Below are positions 1-11,372 of a DNA stretch of 64,000 bases, piece after piece. The translations under genes were made by a program, and so were the position numbers. A model generated the notes under the pieces. It was not told the DNA's origin and ran no database searches. It saw only the letters and a program-made list of their open reading frames with translations. Every line of letters begins with the position of its first letter. Positions within the stretch are counted from its first letter, which is position 1. The DNA is taken from assembly GCA_037952775.1 (NCBI GenBank), contig JBANAY010000003.1, forward strand, positions 744,001-808,000, read 5' to 3'. The stretch is from Clonostachys chloroleuca. Lineage: Eukaryota > Ascomycota > Sordariomycetes > Hypocreales > Bionectriaceae.

Positions 1-2805
1 TAATATTATCTACTTATACCTCTATAATAGATATCAGTTGTCTGGAAACCTGAAGAAGAAGTAGTCTCTAACTAGATCTAGCCTATAGAAAGTCCTGGAA
101 GTAGTTTACCTGCAGATAGTTAAATTAAACCTGCTAGAGTACTATAAAGTGTACCCTGTAGTATTAACTATATAGCTATAGAAGCTAGCTTAAGAAAAGG
201 ATCCTTACAGTAGAGAGCTATAAGAACCTGGCCTAGTTGAATTAGATAAGGGAGTAGATAATATATATAAGGTTGAACAGATACTTAACTACAGAAGAGT
301 AAGAGGCTGCTATATATAAGTTAAATATCTGGTCTATTAGAAAGATTAGGGAAGTAAAGATAACTCTTAGGTTAAAGAGAGAGATTTAGCTGAAGGTATC
401 TAAGAGCTGCTTTAGGAATATAAAGTAAGTAAACCTAAGGTCTTCTTCAGTAAGGAGATAGAGTTAGTATACTAGTATAGTACCTGGCCTACCTACAGGT
501 AAAGTATACTGCTAAATAATATAGAGAGCCTGCCTGTAAAGCGGCAGCTGTTAGCAGCTAATAGATAATAATAAAGCTGATATATTAAATATGCTATAGC
601 CTGCTTAGACTTAATAACTTCTTCTTATATAAAGTATATATTTATTATTTTTATCTTCTTTAGCTAACCTCTAATAGCTGAAACTAACTATATTAAGACT
701 GGAACTCCTCTAAGTAAAAACTTTAAGATACTGTAGATACTGATTAGAAAGCAGGCGAGATTCCTATATACAGAATACCTTATATATTTTCTCAGTCTTA
801 GTATTCCTAAGTTCGGCTATATTAGTAAACCTTAAGTTATATAGACTTAGAAGTAAATTACAGCTGTACTTAAGAAATACCTGGTCGATAAGACGCTTAG
901 TAAAAAAGGCGAGAAGCTTAATAATATAGTTTTAAGAAACCTAGCTGAATATAACTATAAAGCCCTCCCTAAAGCAGTTAAAGGTGACTTTAAGTAACTA
1001 GCTAAAAATAAGTCCTGGTAAGACTTTTATATAGAGGTATTAAGGATTATAAAGTAGTTAGAAGAGTTATTTACTATACTTTAATAATTACCTATATTAG
1101 AACTAATTACCTATCGGAAGAGAACCTCTATTATACCTTTAAAAAATATAAGAGCAGTATCTTATAAGAGCGAAGGGGAGGCCCCTAAGACTCTGGCTAA
1201 GAAGGCTAACTAAAAATTATTAGCCCTGGCTATAATACTTTCGAAGAATAAAAAGGTATAAGTAGTAGCTCCCGAAGAGAGCGAGGAAGACCCCTTCTAT
1301 AATCCTAAAGGAACTGAGGCTTTTATACAGGAGGATACTAATAATAAGGATATTCCAGTAGTAAGATAGAAAAAGGGTACTATATTAAAGGCGAAGATAA
1401 CTGTAATCTTATCCGATAAAGAAATAACCTACTCTACTTCTGATAAGGATGAGCAGCCTGTAGTAAATACTGACTAGGAGGGTACTGATAATAAATATCC
1501 CTTAATAGTAAAAAACTATAGCTACTGTACGGGCCAGATTGTAATATACTAAGCTGATAATAATACACCCTATTAGGTAGTATATTTTAACTACTGCTAA
1601 GTAAAGGGTAGTAATAAGTTACTTAATATCTTAGCCCTTAACTATATTATAGCTGGCTTTTAAGATATAGTAGACCCTGAAAATTTAAATTACCCCCTTA
1701 CGGAGGAGTACTATAAAATTAAGGATAAGATTAAAGAAGTCTAGGAGGAAATCCTTAAAATAAAGGAGTTAAAAGCTGCTATAGACTGGAAGGAGTATAT
1801 AAATAAGAGTATATAGATTTACTATATTAAGCGATAAGTAGATACTATAGTTAAAATATATATCTAAAACAGAGTTAAATATACTGCTAATAAGTGTAAT
1901 ACTAAGGATCCTAATAACTAACTGCTAGCTAAAGTTAATATCCTGGCCTTTCGCTATATTAACCCTTATACTTTTAATAGGCAGATTATAGCTAAGCTGG
2001 TATTTTTGGGATATATAGACCTTATGATTATTAGTAATATACCTGAAGCTGAGGTAAGAACTATCTTTATATAGGAGATATACTTCAGACAGATTAATAA
2101 AGACCTTAGGTATAAGGTAGAGTACTCTGACTATAAAATAGTTAATTAGTTAAATAATAAGATATTCAAAGAACTTAAAGAGAACTTAAGCTGTATTAAT
2201 AAGTTAGAAGAATTTAATATAGTATTAGAGGAGAAAAATATAGCTCTGGAGGTAAGTATTGCTACTGTACAGCTTAGGCTTAATATCTTTAAAGAGGCTG
2301 GCTGTAAGGTAGGTAAAACTTTAACTAAGTGTAAAGTATTATAGGGAATTAATAAGGAGAAAGAGCTAGAGTTAGATAGAGCTAATATAACTCTATCTAA
2401 GACCCTAGTTGTATATAGTAAATCAAAGCAGGCTACTGAAATACTATTAAAGAAGATACCTGCTAAGGTAACTCCAGGGAAGTCGGCTGTAAAGCTAAAG
2501 ACCCTGTCTAAGTGCAAGCTGGAAAACGAACCAGAGGGATCTGCGAGCTGATAGGCCAAGCGATATAATTTGGAGGTATGAAAAGCAGACTGGAGAAGGG
2601 CAGTACCTGCTGCAATAAAGGAAAAAGTACTAAATAAACTCAGTATAAAACAGCTAAACAAAAGGCGAATATAAGTATATAACTAGCGAAGGTAAATTAG
2701 GGTAATTGAATTTTATATAATAATTTACTTTTATAAAGATTTCTTTTATTAATTAAAATAGGCTGAATATAGCCAGGCTACTGAGGGCAGTAGTATTTTT
2801 TCCTT
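1..2805 (+). mobile_element. Internal region of an LTR element entering from the left (decayed ORF)
   Basis: This is less AT-rich than the neighbouring repeat, but every long plus-strand frame is broken by TAG/TAA where CAG, CAA or TGG codons are expected. An open stretch runs about 1270-1500 with stops only at such positions. A second, about 2155-2549, is rich in Glu, Lys and Leu, suggesting a coiled-coil C-terminus ending at a TGA near 2550. I see no recognisable reverse transcriptase, integrase or transposase motif. The region leads into a structure that looks like a 3' LTR (2806-3047), so I read it as the 3' internal part of an LTR element whose 5' end lies outside the window. It could instead be a non-autonomous (LARD-like) element. 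The family is not identified. Confidence 0.5.
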
Positions 2806-3047
2806 TGTCCGGGGTACTTATTATGCTATGAACAGGGGCTGTATGGAGCTCCCTATAAAAGGGCTGGAAACAGCTAACAGATAGAAGAGAAGACAAGCCT
2901 TAAGAATTATATTATCTCGTATACAAGTAAAGGTATTGTGATCATAGGCTTCAACTATAACCCGTCATAACCTGGCTACCCTATAGCTAATAATCCAGAA
3001 CCTATCAATAACGCCCAGGCTGGTTGCAGCCAGTTTTGAGCATAACA
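2806..3047 (+). repeat. Putative 3' LTR of the left-edge element (TG...CA, 242 bp)
   Basis: It begins TGTCCGGGG and ends GCATAACA, with a TATA-like CTATAAAAGGG near 2850. Directly after it, at 3048, the sequence becomes homologous to the reverse complement of the gypsy element near 56.4 kb (TATATAAAATA versus TATATAAGATA), so 3047/3048 is an insertion boundary. The matching 5' LTR and the other copy of the target duplication (expected near TATAT) would lie left of the window. Confidence 0.6.
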
Positions 3048-3490
3048 TATATAAAATATTAATTTATATAGAAACTATATAGATATATAATTACTCTTTA
3101 GAATCCTAGATAACTTATTATAATAATTATTATCTAAAATACTAAAAGGAGAAAATAAAGAATAATTTCTTTTTATATTCTAATAGAAGAATATCTAATA
3201 AATATACTATAGAATAAATATAATAATTTATATACTAATAGTATAATATAAAATAATATATTATCTTTAAGAAAGACTTTAAAGAATACTCTAAAGAATA
3301 TACTTATAGTAAACTATTAGCTAAATTATACTCTAAACTAAGATATAAGATTTATAAAAAAGTTAAGATTAAATTATAATATAAAAATAAGAACTTTAAA
3401 GATTAAGTAATAGTTAAATATAATAATTAAATTAAATAATACTATAACTAGAAGTATAGAAACTATTTAGAAGTTAAAATAATAATATTA

Positions 3491-3926
3491 TTATACCTAA
3501 AAGATACTCTAATTACCTATAGCAAAAGGCCTGCTATAGCCTTCTAGTTAGAAGCTATAATAGTATTAGAGCCTATATAGCATAATAAGTATCCCTCCGC
3601 AATAAGAGAGATAGCCCTGCCCTTAGGGCTATAGTACTCAGCTGCCTTATATCTCAGTAATAAGGACTACTATAGCGGGGGTCTGTTACAGGCTATATAG
3701 AGCCTCTAAGGCTTAAAGCCTTATAGCTAGGCTCTGCAGTAGGTCTCTAGAGGCCCTGATCTAGGCCCTATATATATAGGCTAGTACGGGGATCAAACCT
3801 GTAACCAGGTAGAATTACTACTAACTATTATATCTAAAAGGTACTCTAACTATCTATAGTAAAAGGCCTACTACAGCCTTCTAGTTAGGAGCTATAGCAG
3901 TATTAGAGTCTATATAGTATAATAAA
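3491..3926. mobile_element. TRIM-like insertion with 99-bp terminal direct repeats
   Basis: Two 99-bp direct repeats (3491-3589 and 3828-3926) bound a 238-bp non-coding interior. They differ mainly by C/T and G/A changes, as RIP would produce. The paralogous gypsy element near 56.0 kb has no such insert: there the flanks are joined at GTACTA. Here the flanks read TATTA (3486-3490) and TACTA (3927-3931), fitting a 5-bp target duplication with one RIP change. Size and layout match terminal-repeat retrotransposons in miniature. The interior is moderately GC-rich compared with its host and carries a tRNA-like T-arm on the minus strand at 3786-3802. Confidence 0.7.
3786..3802 (-). other. tRNA T-arm / B-box-like motif inside the TRIM-like element
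   Basis: On the minus strand this reads ACAGGTTTGATCCCCGT. Reversing two C/T-type changes gives a perfect T-stem and TTCGATC loop, and the next bases (ACTAGCC) resemble an acceptor-stem 3' strand. I cannot fold a full cloverleaf, so this is a tRNA-derived segment at most, not a tRNA gene. Confidence 0.35.
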
Positions 3927-4238
3927 TACTAGAATTAGCTAAATATAGTAATAATAATATAAACCCTATTAAGATATACTTATAGTAATACTAATTATAG
4001 AAGGAAGAAATAAGATAATACTATAAATAAAGTATATTATCTTTAATAAATAATAGAGAAAGTAATAATATAGAGGAATAAGAAATTACCTTTACTAATA
4101 AAAAGAAATAGAGTAAAGCTTACTTTAATAAAGAAATATTAATAATAATTAATAAATTAAATAATTAGAAAAAGAAATATAAATAATTTATCTCTAGTTC
4201 TATAAATAAACTAAGAATACTTATAGATATTCTAAAAT

Positions 4239-4418
4239 TGTCGGGATAGCTAGTTAGTCAGAGGCTCTTGCGATCACGTGGCCTAACCACGTGACCGCTC
4301 CAGCCTCTATTTAACCCCGGGCCACGGGCCCGTAGGCCAGCTAGCTAGCTAGAGAAGAACATACACAGAATATAACAGAACCTATCCAACAGCATATGCT
4401 AAGGAAGTCCTTCCAACA
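4239..4418 (+). mobile_element. Solo LTR, 180 bp, un-RIPed (copy 1)
   Basis: It starts TGTCGGGATAG and ends CTTCCAACA, flanked by an exact 5-bp duplication AAAAT (4234-4238 and 4419-4423). It is GC-balanced while everything around it is AT-rich RIPed gypsy sequence. It contains an inverted pair CACGTGG...CCACGTG (about 4275-4293), a GGGCC-rich hairpin and a TATTTAA box, as expected of a promoter-bearing LTR. A near-identical copy lies at 40559-40737. Copia or gypsy origin cannot be decided without an internal region. Confidence 0.85.
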
Positions 4419-7400
4419 AAAATAAATATTTAAGAATAAGAAAAAATAAAAATAATTTAAATAATAAGTTAATTAGATAAAAAATAATATAAATTATTTA
4501 TAATAGAGCTATAGTATAATAAAATAATATTAAATTAGAAAACCTTAAAAGCTATTAAGAGAGGAAATTTAATTAATATTATTATAGATATTAAGATTAA
4601 GAGATACTAGCTTATAGTATAGATAGACTATAGAGTATTATATAATTATATCTTACTAATAGTAATTAACTAACTCTGCTTACTATAGAGAATAAAGAAG
4701 TTCTATAATATTATAACTCTGGATAGAATATTATTTAAGTATAATAATAGAATTATTAACTCTAAGACTAATTACCTTATAATTAAAATCTAAAAGAAAG
4801 AATTTAATATTATATATAACTTAATACTATTAAATTTCTATAATATTATATTAGGATTACTATAGCTATAAGATATAAACCTACTAATAGACTGGTTTAT
4901 TAGCTATATAGAGTAGGGGAATACTCTTATAAACCTATATTAGGATTAATAGAAATTAAAATTTTATTAAATATTAGAAGAATATAATAATTCCTTAATA
5001 ACTAAAAGTACTATTATAAAAAACTAAAATAATAACTTATAATAATAAGTAAATATAGTAGTTATAGCCTTAATAGTACTATAACCTAGTATACTAAAAA
5101 AACTATTCTGCTAAGAGTTATAATAAATAAAATAAATCTTAAACTAGATATAAAAATTAGAATAACCTCTAGAAATAGATTTTATTAATTAGATATATAT
5201 AATAAATTAATAAAAATATAACTATAATATTAAGTTTAATTTATAGTATAAATAAGTAAGAAAAGAATAATTATAAAAAGATAAAGAGGAATACTTTAAA
5301 AAAAGAAAACTAGATTATATTCTAAAGGAATACTAGAAATATAATAAGCTATTTAAGGAAACCCTAGAAACTGGATTACTATAGTATAACTAATAGGATT
5401 ATAAAATCTCTATTATTAATAGAGGAGAACTAGCCCTCTATAAACTCTATAATCTTATAGAACCTTAGTTATAAATACTCTATAAATATATTAATAATAT
5501 ATTAGTAAAAGACTATATATAGTTATTAACTTTATCTATAGAATACCTTATAATATTTATATCTAAGAAAAATAATAAACTCTATTTAGTTATTAATTAT
5601 TACTAGTTAAATAAGATTATATATAAAGATAGGATACCCTTACTACTAATTATAAAACTCAGAGACTAGTTATAGAGTAAATAGTAGTTTACTATACTAG
5701 ACCTAAAGGGAGCTTATAACTTAATATAAATTAAAGAAGGAAATAAATAGAAAATAGTATTTAGAATAAAGTTTAGCTTATATAAGTATCTTATTATACC
5801 CTTTAGACTAATAAATATATTTATAATATTCTAATAAATAATTAATTAAGTACTCCAGAAGTATTTTAATATCTTTATAGTTATTTATCTTAATAATATT
5901 TTAATATTCTTTAATAATTTAGAAATATATAAGGATTATATATATAAGGTATTATAAAAACTATAGGATATAAACCTTCTAGTAGAATCTAAGAAAAGCT
6001 ATATTTATATATAAAAAGTTAATTTCCTAGGATATACTATTTAACTAAATAAAATATAAATAGAATCTAGTAAAATTAATATAGTTAAAAATTAGAAAAT
6101 ATTAGAAACTATTAAAAAAGTATAAACCTTTCTTAGATTTATTAATTATTACTAATAATTTATTAAGAATTATAGAAAGATTACTATATTACTATATAAG
6201 ATTATAAGAAAGAGAATAGAGTTCTAATAGAATAATAAATAATACTAAGTATTTATTAAAATTAAAAAATATATACTTTCAGAATCTATACTATAGATAT
6301 TTAATCTTATAAGAGAAGTAGAATTTAAAACTAATACTTTAGACTTTATAATTAGTATATAAATTAGCTAAAGAGATAATAAAGAAAAGCTATACTCTAT
6401 AGCCTTTTATTTAAAAAAGCTATATAGTATAGAACTTAGCTATCCTATTTATAATAAAGAATTTATAACTATTATATATATATTTAAAGAATTTAAATAC
6501 TACTATTTAGGAATATAATATAAGGTTAAAGTATATATAGATTATAAGAATATTTAGTATTTTACTATAACTTAGTAACTTAATAGAAGATAAATATATT
6601 ATACTAAATACTTATTTAAATTTAATTATAAGATTATATATTAAAAAGGATTAGAAAATAGAAAAACTAATACTTTTAGCTAGAAATCTAAATATAAATA
6701 GATAGTACTAAAAATAAATAAATAGCTATTTACTATAAATAATAAAGAATACTTAGTATAAAAGATACTAGATACTATACTAAAGGAAATAGTATATATA
6801 AAAATCCAGATAAATACTATACTAGATATAGGTATAATATAGTAAGATATAAGAATAGTACTTATTAAAGAAATTTATAAGTACTTACTCTTAGAATACT
6901 AAGGAGTTAAAAAGATATTTAATAGGATAAAATAATATTATAATTACTATAGTCTATAAAAAAATATATAAACTATAGTTTTAGAATATAATACTTATAT
7001 ATAAATTAAATCTATAAAATATAAACTCTATAGAGAACTTAAACTAATTTTAATATTAGAATAACTATAGTAATTAATATTCTTTAATTATATTATTAAG
7101 TTATCTTTATTAATAGAATTTATAATAGAAATATAATATAATAGTATTTTAATTATTATTAATAAACTTATAAAATATAGATATTTTATTCTATATAAGG
7201 AAATAAGCTCTATAGAAGATCTTATATATTAGTTCTTATAACATATAGTTAATTACTATAAATTATTTAAAGAAATAATCTTAGATAGAGAAATAATATT
7301 TATCTCTAAATTTTAATAATTACTTATAATATAAATAAATACTAAGTATAAGCTTTTAATAATTTATTACCTCTAGAGTAATAAATAAATAGAATATTTA

Positions 7401-8860
7401 AACTAAATATTAAAATAATACTTATAAGTATATATTAATTATAAATAGAATAATTAGATATAATTATTACTTATAGTATAAATTATATATAATAGTTCTA
7501 TATAGAAATCTATTTAGTTTATATCTATATATATAAACTATAGTTATAAACTAGAATTCTAGAACTAGTAAATACTTAATAGATTAGATATATTTACTAT
7601 TATACTTATAAAAGAAATATTATATTTATTATATATAGAAATAAAAATAGAATTAGAATTTATTTAAAAAAGAATAAAAAGATATTATAATAAAATAAAA
7701 TTAAAAAGACTAATTTTAAAAAAGAGAGATAAAATATATCTACTCTATAAAAATATTATAATAATATAACTAAGTAATAAATTAAATTATAAAAAACTTA
7801 AACTATTTAAAATTAAAAAGAAAAAATTAGATACTAACTATAAACTATTACTACTAGATATAATATATATCTATCTAGTTTTTTATATCTTATTATTTAA
7901 AAAAAGTATTAGAAAATATTCCAGATTAAAATTATCTAATTAAGATTTATAAAGAAGAATATAAACTAGAAAAAATATTAAAAAAGAAAATTAAAAATAA
8001 ATAAATATTTTATTTAATAAAATAGAAAAAATATAATAAAAAAAATAATATATAGAAACCTATTAAATATTTAAAGAACTACTAATAGCTTATTTACTAG
8101 TTCTACTAGAAGAAGAAGAATTAGTAATATTACTTTAAGTAATATTATTAAAAAGATCCTTTATAGAAGAATTAAAAGAGAAACTAGAAAAATTAACTAT
8201 CTCTATAGTATAAGTACTTTAGATTTAAAATACTAGTTTATTCTTCTAAGTCTAGATATACTTTAATTCCTTCTAATAATTTTTCTCTTTTACTTCTTTT
8301 TATTCCTTCTCTTCTAATACTTTTATATTATTTAGATCTTTCTTTAATATCTCTATACTTTTCTTATAAAACTATTTCTATATCTTCTATAAATAAGAAA
8401 TTTATATAAAAGCCTTAACTAATACTACTTTAGCTTAGAACTTTTTATTCTTAAGATAAGAGAGCTCCTTATTAATTTTCTTAACTATATAAATTAATAG
8501 TTATAATAAGTACTAATTATAAAATATACTTATTTAATAATATTAAAAACTATAAATAATTATATAAATAATCTAAATAATAATAAGTTATATAATAACT
8601 AATATTTAGAATAATAATATATAAAGTATTTTCTTAATATAATAGAAATATAGAAAAACCTTAAAACTATATATAATAATATATTCTAACTTTTAGATAT
8701 AATTATATACTAATTTAGATTTCTTTTATTTTAATATATAGCTAGATATTTTATTAGTAAATAATTACTATATAAAATAAATATAGAATTAAATATATAT
8801 AATAATAATATAGTATAATAAAATAGCCTTAGGGATAAAACTAATAGAGAGAGAGTATTA

Positions 8861-9237
8861 TATTATAAATAAAGACTATCTCTAGACTATAGGAAGTTAT
8901 ATATAAGGTAGATAGTACTAATCTATCTTAGTAACTAATAAAAATAACTTTATTTTAAATAAATAAAGTCTTAAGTAAAGACTATTATAAATATTTTAAT
9001 AAACCTATTAGTATATATATATATTTATTTCTATAGCTTAAATAACCTTTTAGATAGTTATTAATAATATTATCTATATATCTATTAGAACTAGCTCTAT
9101 AATACTTATATATTAATAGTAACTTATATTATATAGCTATATAATAATCTAATTATATTATTCAGAATAATACTCTAATTAGTTTAACCCTAACCTACTC
9201 TAGACCCTGTTCAGTATAAGTTGATCTAACCATTATA
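8861..9237 (+). repeat. 3' LTR of gypsy-1 (377 bp, RIPed, U3 subtype A)
   Basis: It aligns end to end with the un-RIPed solo LTR at 50454-50828. TGTTACGAAC appears here as TATTATAAAT, and the end CCGTCACA appears as CCATTATA. Differences are almost all C to T or G to A. The following five bases, AAAGG, would be the target duplication, but the partner is off-window. Confidence 0.85.
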
Positions 9238-9597
9238 AAAGGCTTTAGGAAATAATTTAGAATCTTTAAACCTTTAGTTCCTTATAGTAGATCTCTTAGA
9301 AAAATAGAGAGATAAAAGCTCTTTTATAGCTAAAGAAATAAATTATAAGATTAATAAAGCTAAAGAAGAAACTAATAAAAAACTAGCTAATTCTAAGCTT
9401 AAAGATCCTAAGAATAACTCTTCTAATTATAAGAAGAATAAAAAAGGAATTTAATTCTAATTCTAATAAGAATAAAAATAAAAGAGAATCTAATTCTAAT
9501 AAAGGAGAAGATTTTAATAATAAATCTATTAGCTTTCTAACTAGAAGTTATAATTTAGAAAAATATTATATATCTACTTCTTTAGAATCTTCTTTAT
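9238..9597. other. AT-rich RIPed repeat flank
   Basis: Lys/Asn-rich decayed sequence without an intact frame, probably part of another old element. AT richness stops abruptly at about 9600, where a glyoxalase-like gene begins in mid-frame. Confidence 0.5.
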
Positions 9598-9924
9598 AGA
9601 CCAGATAGGGAGGATTCCTCGAGCTTTCCGCTGTGTATACGCTGAAAGAAGATCTTGCAGATTATGAAAGGAAAACGCAAGATGTTCGAGCCCTGCGGAA
9701 GTTGGGGCCTGCTCCGACGTTCCCGAGACGTTCCCAATTGCGATCCGATGGTGCTCTCCATCGTAAGTCAGAAATGAGAGAAATTCATTCTCAAATGTCG
9801 CATGTGCACCAAGAAAGGCCTTGTAGAATGCTACCATGGGCTTGAAATTCGACGTTCGAAGAACGACATGCGCTAAAGCCCTCGGCGATAGCACTTTGCT
9901 GTCCTGCTGACCTTGGTTTGGCAT
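9574..9924 (-). pseudogene. VOC/glyoxalase-fold protein, 3'-truncated at repeat border
   Basis: Starting at the ATG at 9924 the protein begins MPNQGQQDSKVLSPRALAHV. It shows the N-terminal half of a vicinal-oxygen-chelate (glyoxalase/bleomycin resistance/dioxygenase) fold: LAHVVLRTSNFKPMVAFYKAFLG, a first metal-ligand His in AHVVLRT, then FLTYDGEHHRIAI and GLEHLAFSF with a second candidate His. The expected C-terminal YYRDPDGN-type strand is missing. Homology stops near GILPIWS at about 9597, where the sequence turns into AT-rich repeat and the frame runs only a few residues to a stop at 9574. The C-terminal third was therefore lost by rearrangement or transposon insertion. A typical family member is about 160-200 residues; about 110 native residues remain. 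Substrate unknown. Confidence 0.65.
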
Positions 9925-9987
9925 GTTTTCCTTAGGAGGATCGATAAGCTGAAAATAATGCTGTGGGTTCCAGTGCTTCAATATCAA

Positions 9988-10427
9988 TGCTAACGTTATG
10001 GCAGGTGTGGAAAAGAAATACTGAAGTAAAATTCAGCTCAGCAGCGTCATGGGCGACTTCTCCTCACGACGAGCAGCCGCATGGGTTCAAGTTTTGTTAT
10101 GCCGAAAATAACCTCCGTCTTCCGGGTCCCGACCGGAACGAGGGCAAAGGCACACGAAGCTCTGAAATGCATACGGCTTATTTCGTCGAGAGTCAAGTAG
10201 CACGAAGATTACGGTCATTCAGAATACACAGCTTACAGCCCATTTGCCAAATATATGGTTGAGTTCCTCTAGATCTTATTTGATCGTGTCGATTCCCATT
10301 ACCCTTTACGGTGGAACTTATTTGCAGAGCACAAACTAACTAGGAAGAAACAAACATTTATTCAGGAGGCTTTTTAATATCTCAAGTCCTACTTTTCCTA
10401 GAGAGCCGTTCTAAGCGCGGATGTATC
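9988..10427. other. Intergenic, nothing recognised
   Basis: GC-balanced sequence between the truncated VOC gene and the SnoaL-like gene. I see no conserved coding frame, tRNA or repeat. Confidence 0.4.
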
Positions 10428-10952
10428 CTAGGTCTCATTAGGCCTGCTGCGTTGGCTGGGGGAAAGGATGATAACATACGCCCCAAACTTGATAAAGCGA
10501 AAGCTTCGGACCCTTGGTCTCACTATTGGAGATGATAAACGTCCAACGAATTCTCTATCGACATTCTTACCGTTTTTGAGACCCATAGCCACATGTGCAA
10601 CGAACAGGAGGTCGTTACAATCAAGCGCCTGAGTGTATACTCTCAAAATCCTGTGCCTCCGCGTTTCTATCGCATCCCAAGCATGAATTCGAGACTTCCG
10701 AATTTCTGCTCTGAAGAGTTAGATGATTTTCATGATAGAGCTTTCTGACTATACCGCACCTTCTGGTCCTCGGAAGGGATGGTAGCCAAAGTAAGCCACA
10801 CCATCTTCAGCGAATATTTTATCCGCCAAAATATCACCAGCATCATCACGGTTGGTGTCGACCGTCTCGAAAAAGCGTTCCATAAGGCCTTTCACTTCCA
10901 CGGGAATGTTCAACCCCTCAGGCCACGTCGCAGTATCTATGCTGTAACCCAT
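10428..10952 (-). CDS. SnoaL-like / NTF2-fold small protein
   Basis: I infer two exons, 10952-10760 and 10708-10428, joined over a 51-bp intron (donor GTGCGG, acceptor AG before 10708, branch-like CTAAC). The joined CDS is 474 nt, 157 residues. Exon 1 starts MGYSIDTATWPEG and contains MERFFETVDTNRDDAGD...FAEDGVAYFGYHPFRG; exon 2 continues EIRKSRIHAWDAIETRRHRILRVY and GRL...FRFIKFG. This is the pattern of fungal SnoaL-like/NTF2-like proteins: helix with Asp-rich loop, core beta strand, then an EIRxSRxxAW segment. Family members include polyketide-tailoring cyclases and many uncharacterised stress proteins, so no reaction can be assigned. The upstream neighbour on the same strand is the ABC transporter. 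The C-terminus is less conserved-looking and could be altered. Confidence 0.6.
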
Positions 10953-11372
10953 CTAGCTATTGTTTATGGCTCTCCAATGTTCTCATGTTTCTCACAGCCA
11001 AACATAGATTTATGAGAGGTTTTGTAACACGTGTGGGTGGAAGCAGCTCCGGGCCCGGGACATACTCCTTCCTAGCTTCCGATGGCAGCCAATCTTCCTA
11101 GTGGGGTGTAAGTTACCTTGTTTGAAGTAAAGTACTTAAAGCAAGATAAATACTTGGTACATTTATAAATACTTATACAAGTAACTAGTATTTCATATAA
11201 AATATTATATCTCTATTACCTATTATTCTAACCTAACGACTAACTAATAAACTATTCTAAATAAAACTCTAAATCACCCTATCAATCCTAACTAATTAGC
11301 AGCAAATTTTATATGTAGTAGTAGGGCCCCAATAACCAACCATGCTCCCTTCAGGAGCCATTACCTCTAAGA
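10953..11372. other. Intergenic with short AT-rich stretch
   Basis: Positions about 11105-11310 are AT-rich and resemble a short RIPed remnant. No gene, RNA or clear repeat unit was recognised. It would contain the SnoaL-like promoter and the ABC 3' UTR. Confidence 0.4.

Larger units (their letters stand above)
3048..9237 (+). mobile_element. RIP-decayed Ty3/Gypsy retrotransposon, 5' part off-window (gypsy-1)
   Basis: This is a plus-strand Ty3/Gypsy pol remnant, saturated with TAA/TAG. Despite decay the reverse transcriptase core is readable at about 5760-5910: a degraded [21 protein letters not shown]-type block, then a YLDDILIF-type block in which GAT reads AAT. RNase H (degraded TDASDF) follows near 6300-6355, and integrase should occupy about 6900-7700. 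The element ends with a 377-bp LTR (8861-9237). Over 3048-3490 and 3932 onward it aligns with the opposite-strand element at 50972-58438. About 1.7 kb of gag and the 5' LTR are missing because another LTR element is inserted at 3047. It contains two later insertions (3491-3926 and 4239-4418). It is not expected to code for anything. Confidence 0.85.

Noticed and set aside
2146..2661. 171-residue minus-strand frame in the left-edge element
   Set aside because: It is the mirror of a Lys/Glu-rich plus-strand frame with RIP stops; no ATG of its own and low-complexity Ser/Leu sequence.
1..9600. CRISPR-like or prokaryotic features in AT-rich repeats
   Set aside because: Introns, LTRs and RIP show a fungal nuclear genome; repeats are transposon-derived without regular spacers.
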